Source of the DNA: Hemerocallis citrina
Lineage: Eukaryota; Streptophyta; Magnoliopsida; Asparagales; Asphodelaceae
Length of the DNA: 64,000 bases
Assembly: GCA_017893485.1 (NCBI GenBank)
Contig: CM030362.1
Location: forward strand, 180,465,166 to 180,529,165
Reading direction: 5' to 3'
The translations under genes and the position numbers were made by a program. Under the pieces are notes generated by a model that searched no databases, had not been told where the DNA came from, and worked only from the letters and a program-made list of their open reading frames with translations. The first letter of the stretch is position 1. Each line of letters opens with the position of its first letter. Shown one piece after another: positions 1 through 10,543 of this stretch.

Positions 1-536
1 AGAGAATAAGAAATATAATAAGATCTGAGTTGTGCAGCGAATGACGGCTGCAAACTCCTTTATATAGGCCGGGATTAAGTATTAGGGTTTAGGAAATACA
101 TTTGCAAAACAATCCCTTCAAAATACAATTATTTATACATATGTCTACTCTTGGAAATTCATCTAAAATTCATTAAAATTAGGATTTAAAAGAAAATATC
201 TTTCTAAATCTTAACCAATACTGTTTAAAACGTCCAGAATACCAATTTTGCATTTTAGCCCTTAAAAATGTCAATTTTGCAAATAAGTCCTTCTTTTCTT
301 AAAATTTGCAAATAGTACTAATTAATTTCAGAAAAATCTGGAAAAATACTAAATAATTCTCAAATAATAAATAATGATTTTTCATAAAGAAAACTTAATT
401 TTCCAAACTTCTAAAAAGTCGTTTGCACTTATTTTGCACGTGTACAAAAGATAAATTTCTTGGAAAATATTTATTAAATTCTCAAAAATCATTTAAATTC
501 ATTTTCAAATAATATTTGAAAATACGGGGTTCTACA
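1..536 (-). mobile_element. Family A copy A1, 3' LTR, cut by the window edge
   Basis: On the minus strand the LTR starts at 536 with TGTAGAACCCCGTATTTTC, directly after a polypurine tract, and runs left out of the window. It holds the U3 promoter region and a TATA box. The same sequence opens the LTRs at 7041, 7733 and 14433. The matching 5' LTR is 1084-3738. Confidence 0.85.
57..68 (-). promoter_or_regulatory. TATA box of family A LTR (copy A1)
   Basis: The minus strand reads CCTATATAAAG, followed by a leader starting near GCAGCCGTCATTCGCTGC. The same block recurs at 4244, 8211 and 13957, so it is the likely core promoter of the family. Confidence 0.65.
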
Positions 537-1083
537 TCACTCCCTCCTTAGAAGAGTTCTGTCCTCAGAACTACGGCTAATGAGGTCCGAACAACCCACT
601 AACAATGATTGAAAACTCATAGATAGAATTATAACTTTAGAAAATATAATCACATCATAGAATGCATTCCAATAAAATAAATACATCACACCAAATAATC
701 ACAATCATGCAAGGAATTCAGAAAATCAAACTTCCGCTGCGCGACTCTGATAACTTGCCATCGGAAGCCACGCTGCAACAACTACTGAACTCCTGCATCC
801 CACTCTGACCTTCTGCTTCATCCTTCCGAGAATCAGTGGTCACTCCCTCCTTAGAAAGGACATGACTAAGGATAGCCACCTCAAACACAATTCACATTCA
901 CATCCATATCCTATGGCAAAACTATAACCATACCATGACCTCAAACAAAACATCATATTTTAATTCTATGTGATACTCACACTCTGATGTCCACACCTAG
1001 GTACTCACTCTCTAGTGTCCACACCTAGGTTGGTTTTCATACTATGTCTATTATTATCATTGAAGCATGCTCTGATACCAAAC
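537..1083 (-). mobile_element. Family A internal domain, non-autonomous (copy A1)
   Basis: This 547-bp stretch lies between two minus-strand LTRs. It has a polypurine tract (AAGGAGGGAGTGA, at 537-549) before the 3' LTR and a primer site after the 5' LTR. No gag or pol motif is visible in any frame, so the element must borrow proteins. A large-LTR element with a tiny non-coding core resembles a LARD/TRIM-type derivative. A second purine tract of the same sequence lies inside, near 841-860. Confidence 0.8.
1069..1080 (-). other. Primer binding site, initiator tRNA-Met (A1)
   Basis: The minus strand reads TGGTATCAGAGC, complementary to the 3' end of plant initiator tRNA-Met, three bases after the LTR end. 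Confidence 0.85.
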
Positions 1084-1794
1084 TGTAGCGCCCCGAATTT
1101 CTAAATACGAAACTTTAGAAAATACGTGGCACTTTCCCAGCGATCCACTTCAATGTAACAACATACATAGCCAAAAACTCAAATCATTTTATTCCAAATC
1201 TTTATTACAATAAACTTTTCAAATTGCAGCGGAAATACAAACACCTTACATTACAATAATTCTTTTACAACACTATTCTTTACAAAATTACACATGGCTC
1301 TATCATCTCACTCATACTCTCTAAAGCTAACCCAAGCATCCAAGCCTCCAATTCTAAGCAATAACCTGCAACATGTGAGGCTAGAGTTGAACTCTAACCC
1401 CCAAAACTACGGGGTCAGCCATAAATGGTGTGAGTGATATAAACAACAACATAAATAAAAATAAACATAAACTCTCAAACAACATGTACTGAACAAAAAT
1501 GCATAAACTGAACATGTAATATGAAACAAGAACGATAGGTCAGTACATGCATGAAGCCGAGTCGAGAAACAATACCAACGATCAATATCCTTCAATCAAA
1601 TTACTCTCAAAATAGTACAGTTCACTGTACGGTACAGTCGACTGTCTTAGGAACCAGTCGACTGATCAGAACCAACAATAATCCTCACGTCTCTGAACAT
1701 GCCCAATTGTCAATAAATCTCAGTACCACGATGTATGTCCAACAATCAATCACTAATAATGTCATAGATCAGATACCCATGTATCCGTCCACAA

Positions 1795-2505
1795 AACTAA
1801 AGATAGTATAGATCGAATACATACCCGGTATGCAATCACTAATAGTGACTCTTACACCGACGAACATATTCATCTACAAACAAACTAAAGATGGTATAGA
1901 TAGAATACATACCCGGCATGCAATCACCCATAGTGACTCTTACACCTACGAACATATTCATCTACAAACAAACTAAAGAGGGTATAGATAGAATACATAC
2001 CCGGCATGCAATCACCCATAGTGACTCTTACACCGACGAACATATTCATCTATAAACAAACTAAAGAGGGTATAGATAGAATACATACCCGGCATGCAAT
2101 CACACATAGTGACTCTTACACCGACGAACATATTCATCTACAAACAAACTAAAGAGGGTATAGATAGAATACATACCCGGCATGCAATCACACATAGTGA
2201 CTCTTACACCGACGAACATATTCATCTACAAACAAACTAAAGAGGGTATAGATAGAATACATACCCGGCATGCAATCACTAATAGTGACTCTTACACCGA
2301 CGAACATATTCATCTACAAACAAACTAAAGAGGGTATAGATAGAATACATACCCGGCATGCAATCACTAATAGTGACTCTTACACCGACGAACATATTCA
2401 TCTACAAACAAACTAAAGAGGGTATAGATAGAATACATACCCGGCATGCAATCACTAATAGTGACTCTTACACCGACGCACATATTCATCTACAAACGAA
2501 CTAAA
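1795..2505 (-). repeat. 88-bp minisatellite, 8 copies
   Basis: The key string ACCCGG recurs at 1823, 1911, 1999, 2087, 2175, 2263, 2351 and 2439, a period of exactly 88 bp. Each unit contains a small dyad (TCACT, three bases, AGTGA). The same unit has 5 copies at 5363, 1 copy near 9568 and 9 copies at 11815. Confidence 0.9.
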
Positions 2506-2544
2506 GATAACAAGAACACTCAAGATCATGAAAAACTAATCAGC

Positions 2545-3025
2545 TCCAGTCGACTTATACTGTAATAAGTCGACTTTCCCGAGAACCAATATTCAAGACT
2601 ATAACAAGTGCAGTAAGTTGACTTATAAAAGCATAAGTAGACTTATCAACAATATAAGATGACTTATAAAGATCATAAGTAGACTTATCAATAATATAAG
2701 ATGACTTATAAAAGTCATAAGTAGACTTATCAACATTATAAGATGACTTATAAAAATCATAAGTAGACTTATCAAAACATAAGATGACTTATAAAAATCA
2801 TAAGAAGACTTATCAAAACATAAGTTGACTTATAAAAATCATAAGAAGACTTATCCAAACATAAGTTGACTTATAAAAATCATAAGAAGACTTATCCAAA
2901 CATAAGTTGACTTATAAAAATCATAAGAAGACTTATCCAAACATAAGTCGACTTAAAAGGGGACATAAGTCGACTTATAAGAACATAAGTCGACTTATAA
3001 AATCCTAAGTCGACTTACCCGAGAG
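2545..3025 (-). repeat. Palindromic AAGTNNACTT array
   Basis: Short units of about 20 bp alternate between TAAGATGACTTATA and TAAGTAGACTTATC types, bounded by perfect palindromes AAGTCGACTT. Neighbouring units are near reverse complements, so a transcript could fold into many hairpins. Confidence 0.85.
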
Positions 3026-4129
3026 AAATTCTACGATAACTTTGAAAAATAAATTCTAAGTGTACCAGTCGACTGAGAAGGGTCTAAGTCGACTGTCCAG
3101 AACGGATTTTCGAGAAAAACTAAAGATACAGCAGCTGGGGTCGTACCAGTCGACTGAATAGTAGACCAGTCGACTGTCGGCCTACTGTTTGCATAAGTTA
3201 GGTCTGAATACAAAGATCAAAACTGGAGTTTTCTAAAGGTTCTTGTTCATGAAAATAATTCTTAATCATGTAAAATGTCAATCTCGAACACTTCTTCATT
3301 TCAGATCCATTATTCAATCATTTAATAACTCAAAACTCAATTCTCTTGTTCTCAAATTCCTAAATCTTACATTAGGGTTTCCTTAATACTTAATTCTTCC
3401 ACCAATACTAACCAAGATCTGATTATATACACAAGATCCAGATGTTCATACATCTGATCAAACCATACTTGAATCTTAACATGTTTTCGATCAATGAAGA
3501 ATTTGTTAAACAAGATCTACTAAACATTCGTGGATTTTACATGCATATTACGAATAACAACCATGGCATCGATTTCATATAAGATACGAAAATATCAAAC
3601 AAAACAGCATACAAACATACACATAAACAAACAAGTCCATATCACTCACCTTTAGATCAAGAAGAATCCACAAAAGCCTTCCTCTTGCTAGATCCAAGAA
3701 CTTCTTCTTCAATCACCAAGAGAATAAGAAATATAACCCGTATTTTCAAATATTATTTTATTATTTGAAAATGAATTTAAATGAATTTCTGAGGATTTAA
3801 TTGATATTTTCTAAAAAGATCTATCTTTTGTACACGTGCAAAACACGTGCAAATGAGTTTTGAGATGCTTGAAAAATTAAGAATTCTTTATGAAAAATCA
3901 TTATTTATTATTTTGGAATTATGTAGTATTTTTCCGGATTTTTCTGAATTTAATTAGTACTATTTGCAAATTTTAATAAAAGAAGGGCTTATTTGCAAAA
4001 TCGACAATTTTAAGGGTTGAAGTGCAAAATGTATTTACTGGACTTTCCGATCAGTATTTGTTAAGGTATAGAAGTATATTTTCATATAAATCCTAATTTT
4101 AATGAATTATGAGATGAATTTCCAAAAGA

Positions 4130-4131
<2 letters not shown>

Positions 4132-4182
<51 letters not shown>
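4132..4182. repeat. (AT)n microsatellite in A2 5' LTR
   Basis: About 51 bp of uninterrupted AT. The equivalent site in the A2 3' LTR is 85 bp, while the A3 LTR has only a few repeats. Confidence 0.95.
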
Positions 4183-4185
<3 letters not shown>

Positions 4186-4243
4186 GTATTTGGATGGATT
4201 GTTTTGCAAATGTAATTCCTAAACCCTAATACTTGATCCCGGC

Positions 4244-4252
4244 CTATATAAG
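4244..4252 (+). promoter_or_regulatory. TATA box of family A LTR (A2)
   Basis: CCTATATAAG lies at the expected place, with a conserved downstream leader (GCAGCCGTCATTCGCTGC). Confidence 0.65.
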
Positions 4253-4867
4253 AGAGTTTGCAGCCGTCATTCGCTGCACAACTCAGATCTTATTATATTT
4301 CTATTCTCTTGGTGATTGAAGAAGGAGTTCTTGGATCTAGCAAGAGGAAGGCTTGTGGATTCTTCTTGATTCTAAAAGGTGAGTGATATGAACTTGCTTT
4401 GTTTATGTGAATGCTTATATGTTGTTTGTTTTGATAATTTGTATCTTGCATATGGTCGATGCACTGGTTGTTATTAGTTTATTCATATGAAATCTAAGAT
4501 AGATTAGTAGATCTCGATTGACAATTCTTGATTGTTTGAAATATGTTAAGATTTGATTATGACTATAAAATAAGAAATTGGATGGATGAATCTCTGGGCC
4601 TTGTGATTACGAATTGGATTAGATGTGAGTTGAGGAAGAAAATTGGTATTGAGATAGACTCCAGTATTGTTTATTGATTACAGACCTAATTTGTGAGATC
4701 TGTAGGCCGACAGTCGACTGGGTCTATGTATCAGTCGACTGGTACGACCCAGCTATTGTATCTTTAGTTTTTCTCGATAATCCGTTCTGGACAGTCGACT
4801 TAGACCCTTCTCAGTCGACTGGTACACTTAGAATTTATTTTTCAAAGTTATCGTAGAATTTCTCTCG

Positions 4868-5185
4868 GGTAAGTCGACTTATGTTTTTATAAGTCGACTT
4901 ATGTTCTTATAAGTCGACTTATGTCTCCTTTTAAGTCGACTTATGTTTTGATAAGTCATCTTATACTTTTGATAAGTCTACTTATGATTTTTATAAGTCA
5001 TCTTATACTTTCGATAAGTCTACTTATGATTTTTATAAGTCATCTTATACTTTTGATAAGTCTACTTATGATTTTTATAAGTCATCTTATACTTTTGATA
5101 AGTCTACTTATGATTTTTATAAGTCATCTTATATTATTGATAAGTCTACTTATGATTTTTTATAAGTCATCTTATACTGTTAGCA
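4868..5185 (+). repeat. Palindromic AAGTCGACTT-type array (A2)
   Basis: Perfect AAGTCGACTT palindromes lead into alternating AAGTCTACTT and AAGTCATCTT units in a roughly 41-bp dimer. The 107-residue ORF here is an artefact of the repeat. Confidence 0.85.
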
Positions 5186-5362
5186 CTTGGATTGTTCTTG
5201 AGAAATTATTGGTAATTGCTTCGGGTGAGTCGACTGATGGTTGATTAAGTCGACTTACTGCACTTGTTATAATCTTGGATATTGGTTCTCGAGGCAGTCG
5301 ACTTATTACAGAATAAGTCGACTGGTTCTGATGAGTTTTCACGATCTTGAGGTTTCTTGTTA

Positions 5363-5805
5363 CCGTTAGTTTATTTGTAGATGAATATGTTCGTCGGTGT
5401 AATAGTCACTATTGGTGATGCATGCCGGGTATGTATTCGATCTATACCTTCTTAGTTTATTTGTAGATGAATATGTTCGTCGGTGTAATAGTCACTATTG
5501 GTGATGCATGCCGGGTATGTATTCGATCTATACCTTCTTAGTTTATTTGTAGATGAATATGTTCGTCGGTGTAATAGTCACTATTGGTGATGCATGCCGG
5601 GTATGTATTCGATCTATACCTTCTTAGTTTATTTGTAGATGAATATGTTCGTCGGTGTAATAGTCACTATTGGTGATGCATGCCGGGTATGTATTCGATC
5701 TATACCTTCTTAGTTTATTTGTAGATGAATATGTTCGTCGGTGTAATAGTCACTATTGGTGATGCATGCCGGGTATGTATTCGATCTATACCCTCTTTAG
5801 TTTTG
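5363..5805 (+). repeat. 86-bp minisatellite, 5 copies (A2)
   Basis: CATGCCGGG recurs at 5421, 5507, 5593, 5679 and 5765. The units are almost identical and are the reverse complement of the 88-bp array at 1795. Confidence 0.9.
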
Positions 5806-6508
5806 TAGATGGATATATGGGTATCCGATCTATGGCATTATTGGTGATCGATTGTTGGACACACATCGTGGTATTGAGACTTATTGAGAGATGGGCATAT
5901 TCAGAGAGGTGAGGATTATTGTTGTTCTGATCAGTCGACTGGTCCTTTGAACAGTCGACTGTTCTGTACAGTTGAGTTGTACATATTTTGAGAGAGATTG
6001 ATTGATGGATATTTGATCGATGTTATTGTTTCTCGACTTGACTTCACGCTCGTACTGGCCTATCGTTCTTGTTTCAGATTACATGTTCAGTTTATGTATT
6101 TTGTTCAGTACATGTTGCTTATGTTTATTTGTTTGTTTATGTTTGTTGTTTATATCACTCACACCAGTTATGGCTGACCCCGTAGTTTTGGGGGTTAGAG
6201 TTTAACTCTAGCCTCACATGTTGCAGGTTATTGCTTAGAATTGGAAGCTTGGATGCTTGGGTTAGCTTTAGAGAGTATGAGTGAGATGATAGAGCCATGT
6301 GTAATTTTGTAAAGAATAGTGTTGTAAAAGAATTATTGTAATGTAAGGTGTTTGTATTTCCGCTGCAATTTGAAAAGATTATCGTAATAAAGGTTTGGAA
6401 TAAAATGATTTGAGTTTTTGGCTATGTATGTTGTTACATTGAAGTGGATCGCTGGGAAAGTGCCACGTACTTTCTAAAGTTTCGTATTTAGAAATTCGGG
6501 GCGCTACA

Positions 6509-7040
6509 GTTTGGTATCAGAGCGTGCTTCAATAGTAATAATAGACATAGTATGAAAACCAACCTAGGTGTGGACACTAGAGAGTGAGTACCTAGGTGTG
6601 GACATTAGAAGTGTGAGTATCACATAGAGTTAAACATGATGTCTTGGTTTGTGGTATTGTTATAGTTTTGCCATAGGATATGGATGTGAATGTGAATAGT
6701 GTTTGAGGTGGCTATCCTTAGTCATGTCCTTTCTAAGGAGGGAGTGGCCACTGATTCTCAGAAGGAGGAAGCAGAAGGTCAGAGTTGGATGCAGGAGTTC
6801 AGCAGTTGTTGCAGCGTGGCTTTATCAGAGTCGCGCAGCGGAAGTTTGATTTTCTGAATTCCTTGCATGATTGTGATTATTTGGTGTGATGTGTTTGTTT
6901 TGTTAGAATGCATTCTTAGGTGTGATTGTATTTCCTAAAGATTTATGTTTCTACCCATGAGTTTTCAATCATTGTTAGTGGATTGTTCGGACCTCATTAG
7001 CTGTAGTTCTGAGGACAAAACTCTTCTAAGGAGGGAGTGA
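6509..7040 (+). mobile_element. Family A internal domain (A2)
   Basis: This 532-bp domain runs from the primer site to the polypurine tract CTTCTAAGGAGGGAGTGA at 7023-7040. It is the forward counterpart of 537-1083 and has no coding potential for gag or pol. A second near-copy of the polypurine tract is at 6729-6746. Confidence 0.85.
6512..6523 (+). other. Primer binding site, initiator tRNA-Met (A2)
   Basis: TGGTATCAGAGC begins three bases after the LTR end at 6508. Confidence 0.9.
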
Positions 7041-7441
7041 TGTAGAACCCCGTATTTTCAAATATTATTTTATTATTTGAAAATGAATTTAAATGAATTT
7101 CTGAGGATTTAATTGATATTTTCTAAAAAGATCTATCTTTTGTACACGTGCAAAACACGTGCAAATGAGTTTTGAGTTGCTTGAAAAATTAAGAATTCTT
7201 TATGAAAAATCATTATTTATTATTTTGGAATTATGTAGTATTTTTCCGGATTTTTCTGAATTTAATTAGTACTATTTGCAAATTTTAATAAAAGAAGGGC
7301 TTATTTGCAAAATCGACAATTTTAAGGGTTGAAGTGCAAAATGTATTTACTGGACTTTCCGATCAGTATTTGTTAAGGTATAGAAGTATATTTTCATATA
7401 AATCCTAATTTTAATGAATTATGAGATGAATTTCCAAAAGA

Positions 7442-7531
<90 letters not shown>

Positions 7532-7556
7532 GTATTTGGATGGATTGTTTTGCAAA
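7041..7556 (+). mobile_element. Family A copy A2, 3' LTR, truncated
   Basis: It starts TGTAGAACCCCGTATTTTC right after the polypurine tract and matches the 5' LTR closely, but stops at TTTTGCAAA just before the TATA box. A long (AT)n tract is inside. Confidence 0.85.
7444..7528. repeat. (AT)n microsatellite, 85 bp
   Basis: Uninterrupted AT, 34 bp longer than in the paired 5' LTR. The predicted poly-Ile/Tyr peptide across it is not a gene. Confidence 0.95.
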
Positions 7557-7732
7557 GTGGATCGCTGGGTGTATTATGCATGAAATTCATGGTCAGAGTA
7601 ACAACCTAATATGTTGCTAGTCTATGATATCTAAACCTGAAGGTCAGAGTACAATCCATGAAGTTTAGATATCAAAAGTATAAGATGACTTATTAGTAGA
7701 TATATTATGCATGAAGTGTATTATTACCAAAC
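7557..7732. other. Scrambled family A filler
   Basis: This stretch contains LTR-end-like GTGGATCGCTGGG, two copies of TATTATGCATGAA, an inverted repeat (GATATCTAAAC ... GTTTAGATATC) and a piece of palindrome array (TAAGATGACTTAT). It ends ACCAAAC, the same string that flanks the LTR end beside the primer site in minus copies. Confidence 0.6.
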
Positions 7733-8210
7733 TGTAGAACCCCCGTATTTTCAAATATTATTTTATTATTTGAAAATGAATTTAAATGATTTTCTGAGAA
7801 TTTAATTGATATTTTCTAAAAGATTTATCTTTTGTACACGTGCAAAACACGTGCAAATGACTTTGAGATATTTGAGAAATTAAGTTTTCTTTATGGAAAA
7901 TCATTATTTATTATTTTGGAATTATGTAGTATTTTTCCGGATTTTTCTGAATTTAATTAGTACTATTTGCAAATTTTAAGAAAAGAAGGACCTTTTTGTA
8001 AAATTGACATTTTTAAGGGCTAAAGTGCAAAATTGGCATTCTGGACGTTTTAAACAGTATTGGTTAAGATTTAGAAGTATATTTTCTATTAAATCCTAAT
8101 TTTAATGAATTTTGGATGAGTTTCCAAGAGTAGATAGATATATATAAAATTGTATTTTGAAGGGATTGTTTTGCAAATGTATTTGGAAACCCTAGAACCT
8201 AATTCCCGGC

Positions 8211-8220
8211 CTATATAAAG
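8211..8220 (+). promoter_or_regulatory. TATA box of LTR A3
   Basis: CTATATAAAG, about 480 bp into the LTR; conserved leader follows. Confidence 0.65.
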
Positions 8221-8342
8221 AGAGTTGCAGCCGTCATTCGCTGCATAACTCAGATTTCATTATATTATTTTCTTGGCGATTTGGAGAAGGAGATTGGATC
8301 TAGCAAAGGAAGGCTTTTGTGGATTCTTCTTAATTCTAAAAG

Positions 8343-10099
8343 GTGAGTGATATGAACTTAGTTTTGTTAGTGTGTATGATGGTGTGCTGTTTTGTTTGAT
8401 GTATCCGTATCTTGTATGTGATCGATGCAATAGTCGTCATTCGTATTATGCATGAGAAATCCACGAATGTTTAGTAGATCTTGTTTAACAAATTCTTTAT
8501 TGATCGAAAACATGTTAAGATTCAAGTATGGTTTGATCGGATGTATGAACATCTGGATCTTGTGTTTATAATCAGATCTTGGTTATTATTGGTGGAAGAA
8601 TTAAGTATTAAGGAAACCCTAATGTAAGATTTAGGAATTTGAGAGCAAGAGAATTGAGTTTGAGTTATTGAATGATTGAATAATAGATCCGCAATGAAGA
8701 AGTATTCGAGATTGTCATTTTACATGATTAAGAATTATTTTCATGAACAAGAACCTTTAGAAAACTCCAGTTTTGATCTTTGTATTCAGACCTAACTTAT
8801 GCAAACTGTAGGCCGACAGTCGACTGGTCTACTATTCAGTCGACTGGTACGACCTAGCTGCTGTATCTTTAGTTTTTCTCGAAAATCCGTTCTGGACAGT
8901 CGACTTAGACCCTTCTCAGTCGACTGGTACACTTAGAATTTATTTTTCAAAGTTATCGTAGAATTTCTCTCGGGTAAGTCAACTTATGTTTTTATAAGTC
9001 GACTTATGTTCTTATAAGTCGACTTATGTCCCCTTTTAAGTCGACTTATGTTTTGATAAGTCTACTTATGATCTTTATAAGTCATCTTATACTTTGATAA
9101 GTCTACTTATGATCTTTATAAGTCATCTTATGTTTTGATAAGTCTACTTATGATCTTTATAAGTCATCTTATACTTTTGATAAGTCTACTTATAATCTTT
9201 ATAAGTCATCTTATACTTTTGATAAGTCTACTTATGATCTTTATAAGTCATCTTATACTTTTGATAAGTCTACTTATGATTTTTATAAGTCATCTTATGT
9301 TTTGATAAGTCTACTTATGATCTTTATAAGTCATCTTATATTGTTGATAAGTCAACTTATGTTTTTATAAGTCATCTTATACTGTTAGCACTTGGAATGT
9401 TTCTTGAGAATTATTGATAATTGTCTCGGGTAAGTCGACTGATGGTTTTCTTGAGTCGACTTACTGCACTTGTTAAAATATTGGATATTGGTTCTCGGGG
9501 CAGTCGACTTACTATCGCATAAGTCGACTGGTTCTGATGAGTTTTCATAATCTTGAGTGTTCTTTCAGTCTTTAGTTTGTTTGTAGATGGATATGTTCGT
9601 CGGTGTAAGAGTCACTGTTAGTGATTGCATACCGGGTATGTATTCGATCTATACCTTATCTTTAGCTTTGTAGATGGATATATTGCTATCCGATCTATGA
9701 CATTATTGGTGATCGATTGTTGGACATACATTGTGGCATTTGGACTTATTGATAATTGGACACATACTGAGATGTGAGGATTTCTGTTGGCTCAGATCAG
9801 TCGACTGGTCCATTATACAGTCGACTGCACCGAGCAGTTGAGCTGCACTATTTTTGAGGATGATTGATTGATGAATACTTGATCGTTGGTATTGTTTCTC
9901 GACTTGGTTCTTGCATGTACTGGCCTATCGTTCTTGTTTCAGATTACATGTTCAATTATTGTATTTTTGTTCAGTACATGTTGGTTGAGAATTTATGTTT
10001 ATGTGTTATTTGTGTTTGTTGTTTATATCACTCACACCCTTTATGGCTGACCCCGTAGTTTTGGGGGTTAGGGTTCAACTCTAGCCTCACATGTTGCAG
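8343..10099 (+). other. Predicted leader intron of LTR A3
   Basis: Donor CTAAAAG/GTGAGTGATATG; acceptor CACATGTTGCAG/GTTGCTTAG. Length 1757 nt. It holds the palindrome array, the paired GTCGAC modules and one minisatellite unit. Confidence 0.5.
8817..9840 (+). repeat. Paired GTCGAC palindromes and palindrome array (A3)
   Basis: CAGTCGACTG-type decamers come in pairs with starts 20 bp apart, for example near 8817, 8895, 9500 and 9798. Between 8980 and 9395 an AAGTCNACTT array of alternating units occurs. Linkers inside pairs are unrelated in sequence. Confidence 0.8.
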
Positions 10100-10378
10100 G
10101 TTGCTTAGAATTGGAGGCTTGGATGCTTGGGTTAGCTATAGAGATTATGAGTGTTATAATAGAGCCTTGTGTAAATTGTTGTAAGAAGAGTTTTGTAAAA
10201 GGAATTGTTGTAATTTAAAGTGTTTGTATTTCCGCTGCAATGTTAAAGATTATTGTAATAAGAATTTGGAATAAAATGATTTGAGTTTTGAGCTATGCAT
10301 ATTGTTACATTGAAGTGGATCGCTGGGAATGTGCCACGTATTTTCTAAGTTCTCATATTAGAAATTCGGGGCGCTACA

Positions 10379-10543
10379 GATTAAAATATGTACAGTTCAA
10401 CTGTACGGTACAGTCGACTGTCTTAGGAACCAAACTGTAGCGCCCCGAATTTCTAAATACGAAACTTTAGAAAGTACGTGGCACTTTCCCAGCGATCCAC
10501 TTCAATGTAACAACATACATAGAGATCTCTAGGGGGTTCTACA
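10379..10543 (-). mobile_element. Chimeric family A fragments
   Basis: Three minus-strand pieces are joined: part of the intron region with one GTCGAC palindrome (10385-10430), the last ~85 bp of an LTR (10436-10522), ten bases of filler, and the first ~12 bp of an LTR (10532-10543) that leads into an internal domain. The joins share ACCAAAC or a few bases. Confidence 0.7.

Larger units (their letters stand above)
1366..3649 (-). other. Predicted leader intron of family A LTR (A1)
   Basis: The minus-strand donor is TCTAAAG/GTGAGTGATATG and the acceptor CACATGTTGCAG/GTTATTGC. Both are kept at the same LTR places in the other copies (4379-6226, 8343-10099, 11389-13835). Splicing is inferred, not shown. 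Confidence 0.5.
1084..3738 (-). mobile_element. Family A copy A1, 5' LTR (5' truncated)
   Basis: On the minus strand the LTR ends at 1084 with GGGGCGCTACA. Its first 0.5 kb is missing: at 3738 it runs head-on into the start of a forward family A LTR. It contains a predicted leader intron (1366-3649, donor AAAG/GTGAGT, acceptor TTGCAG/GTT), an 88-bp minisatellite and a palindrome array. Confidence 0.85.
4379..6226 (+). other. Predicted leader intron of family A LTR (A2)
   Basis: Donor CTAAAAG/GTGAGTGATATG and acceptor CACATGTTGCAG/GTT are conserved in all four family A LTRs that still have this region. The intron would remove both repeat arrays. It is an inference from conserved splice signals. 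Confidence 0.5.
3739..6508 (+). mobile_element. Family A copy A2, 5' LTR
   Basis: This forward LTR lacks only its first few bases (TGTAGAAC), lost at the inverted junction with A1. It ends with GGGGCGCTACA at 6508, followed by the primer site. The first ~390 bp match the 3' LTR at 7050 with only one difference that I noticed apart from AT-repeat length, so the insertion is young. Confidence 0.9.
7733..10378 (+). mobile_element. Family A LTR A3, complete, solo-like
   Basis: A complete 2646-bp LTR from TGTAGAACCCCCG to GGGGCGCTACA. Flanking 5-mers (CAAAC and GATTA) do not match, so it is not a clean solo LTR. It has one copy of the 86-88-bp repeat. The 681-bp length gap to the A4 LTR equals about eight repeat units. 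Confidence 0.85.

Noticed and set aside
1795..2505. Regular repeats resembling a CRISPR array
   Set aside because: Units are contiguous 88-bp copies without unique spacers, in a plant LTR.
4921..5244. Hydrophobic 107-residue frame that looks like a membrane protein
   Set aside because: Translation of the palindrome array.
7733..10378. A3 as a clean solo LTR
   Set aside because: No matching TSD; both sides are chimeric family A pieces.
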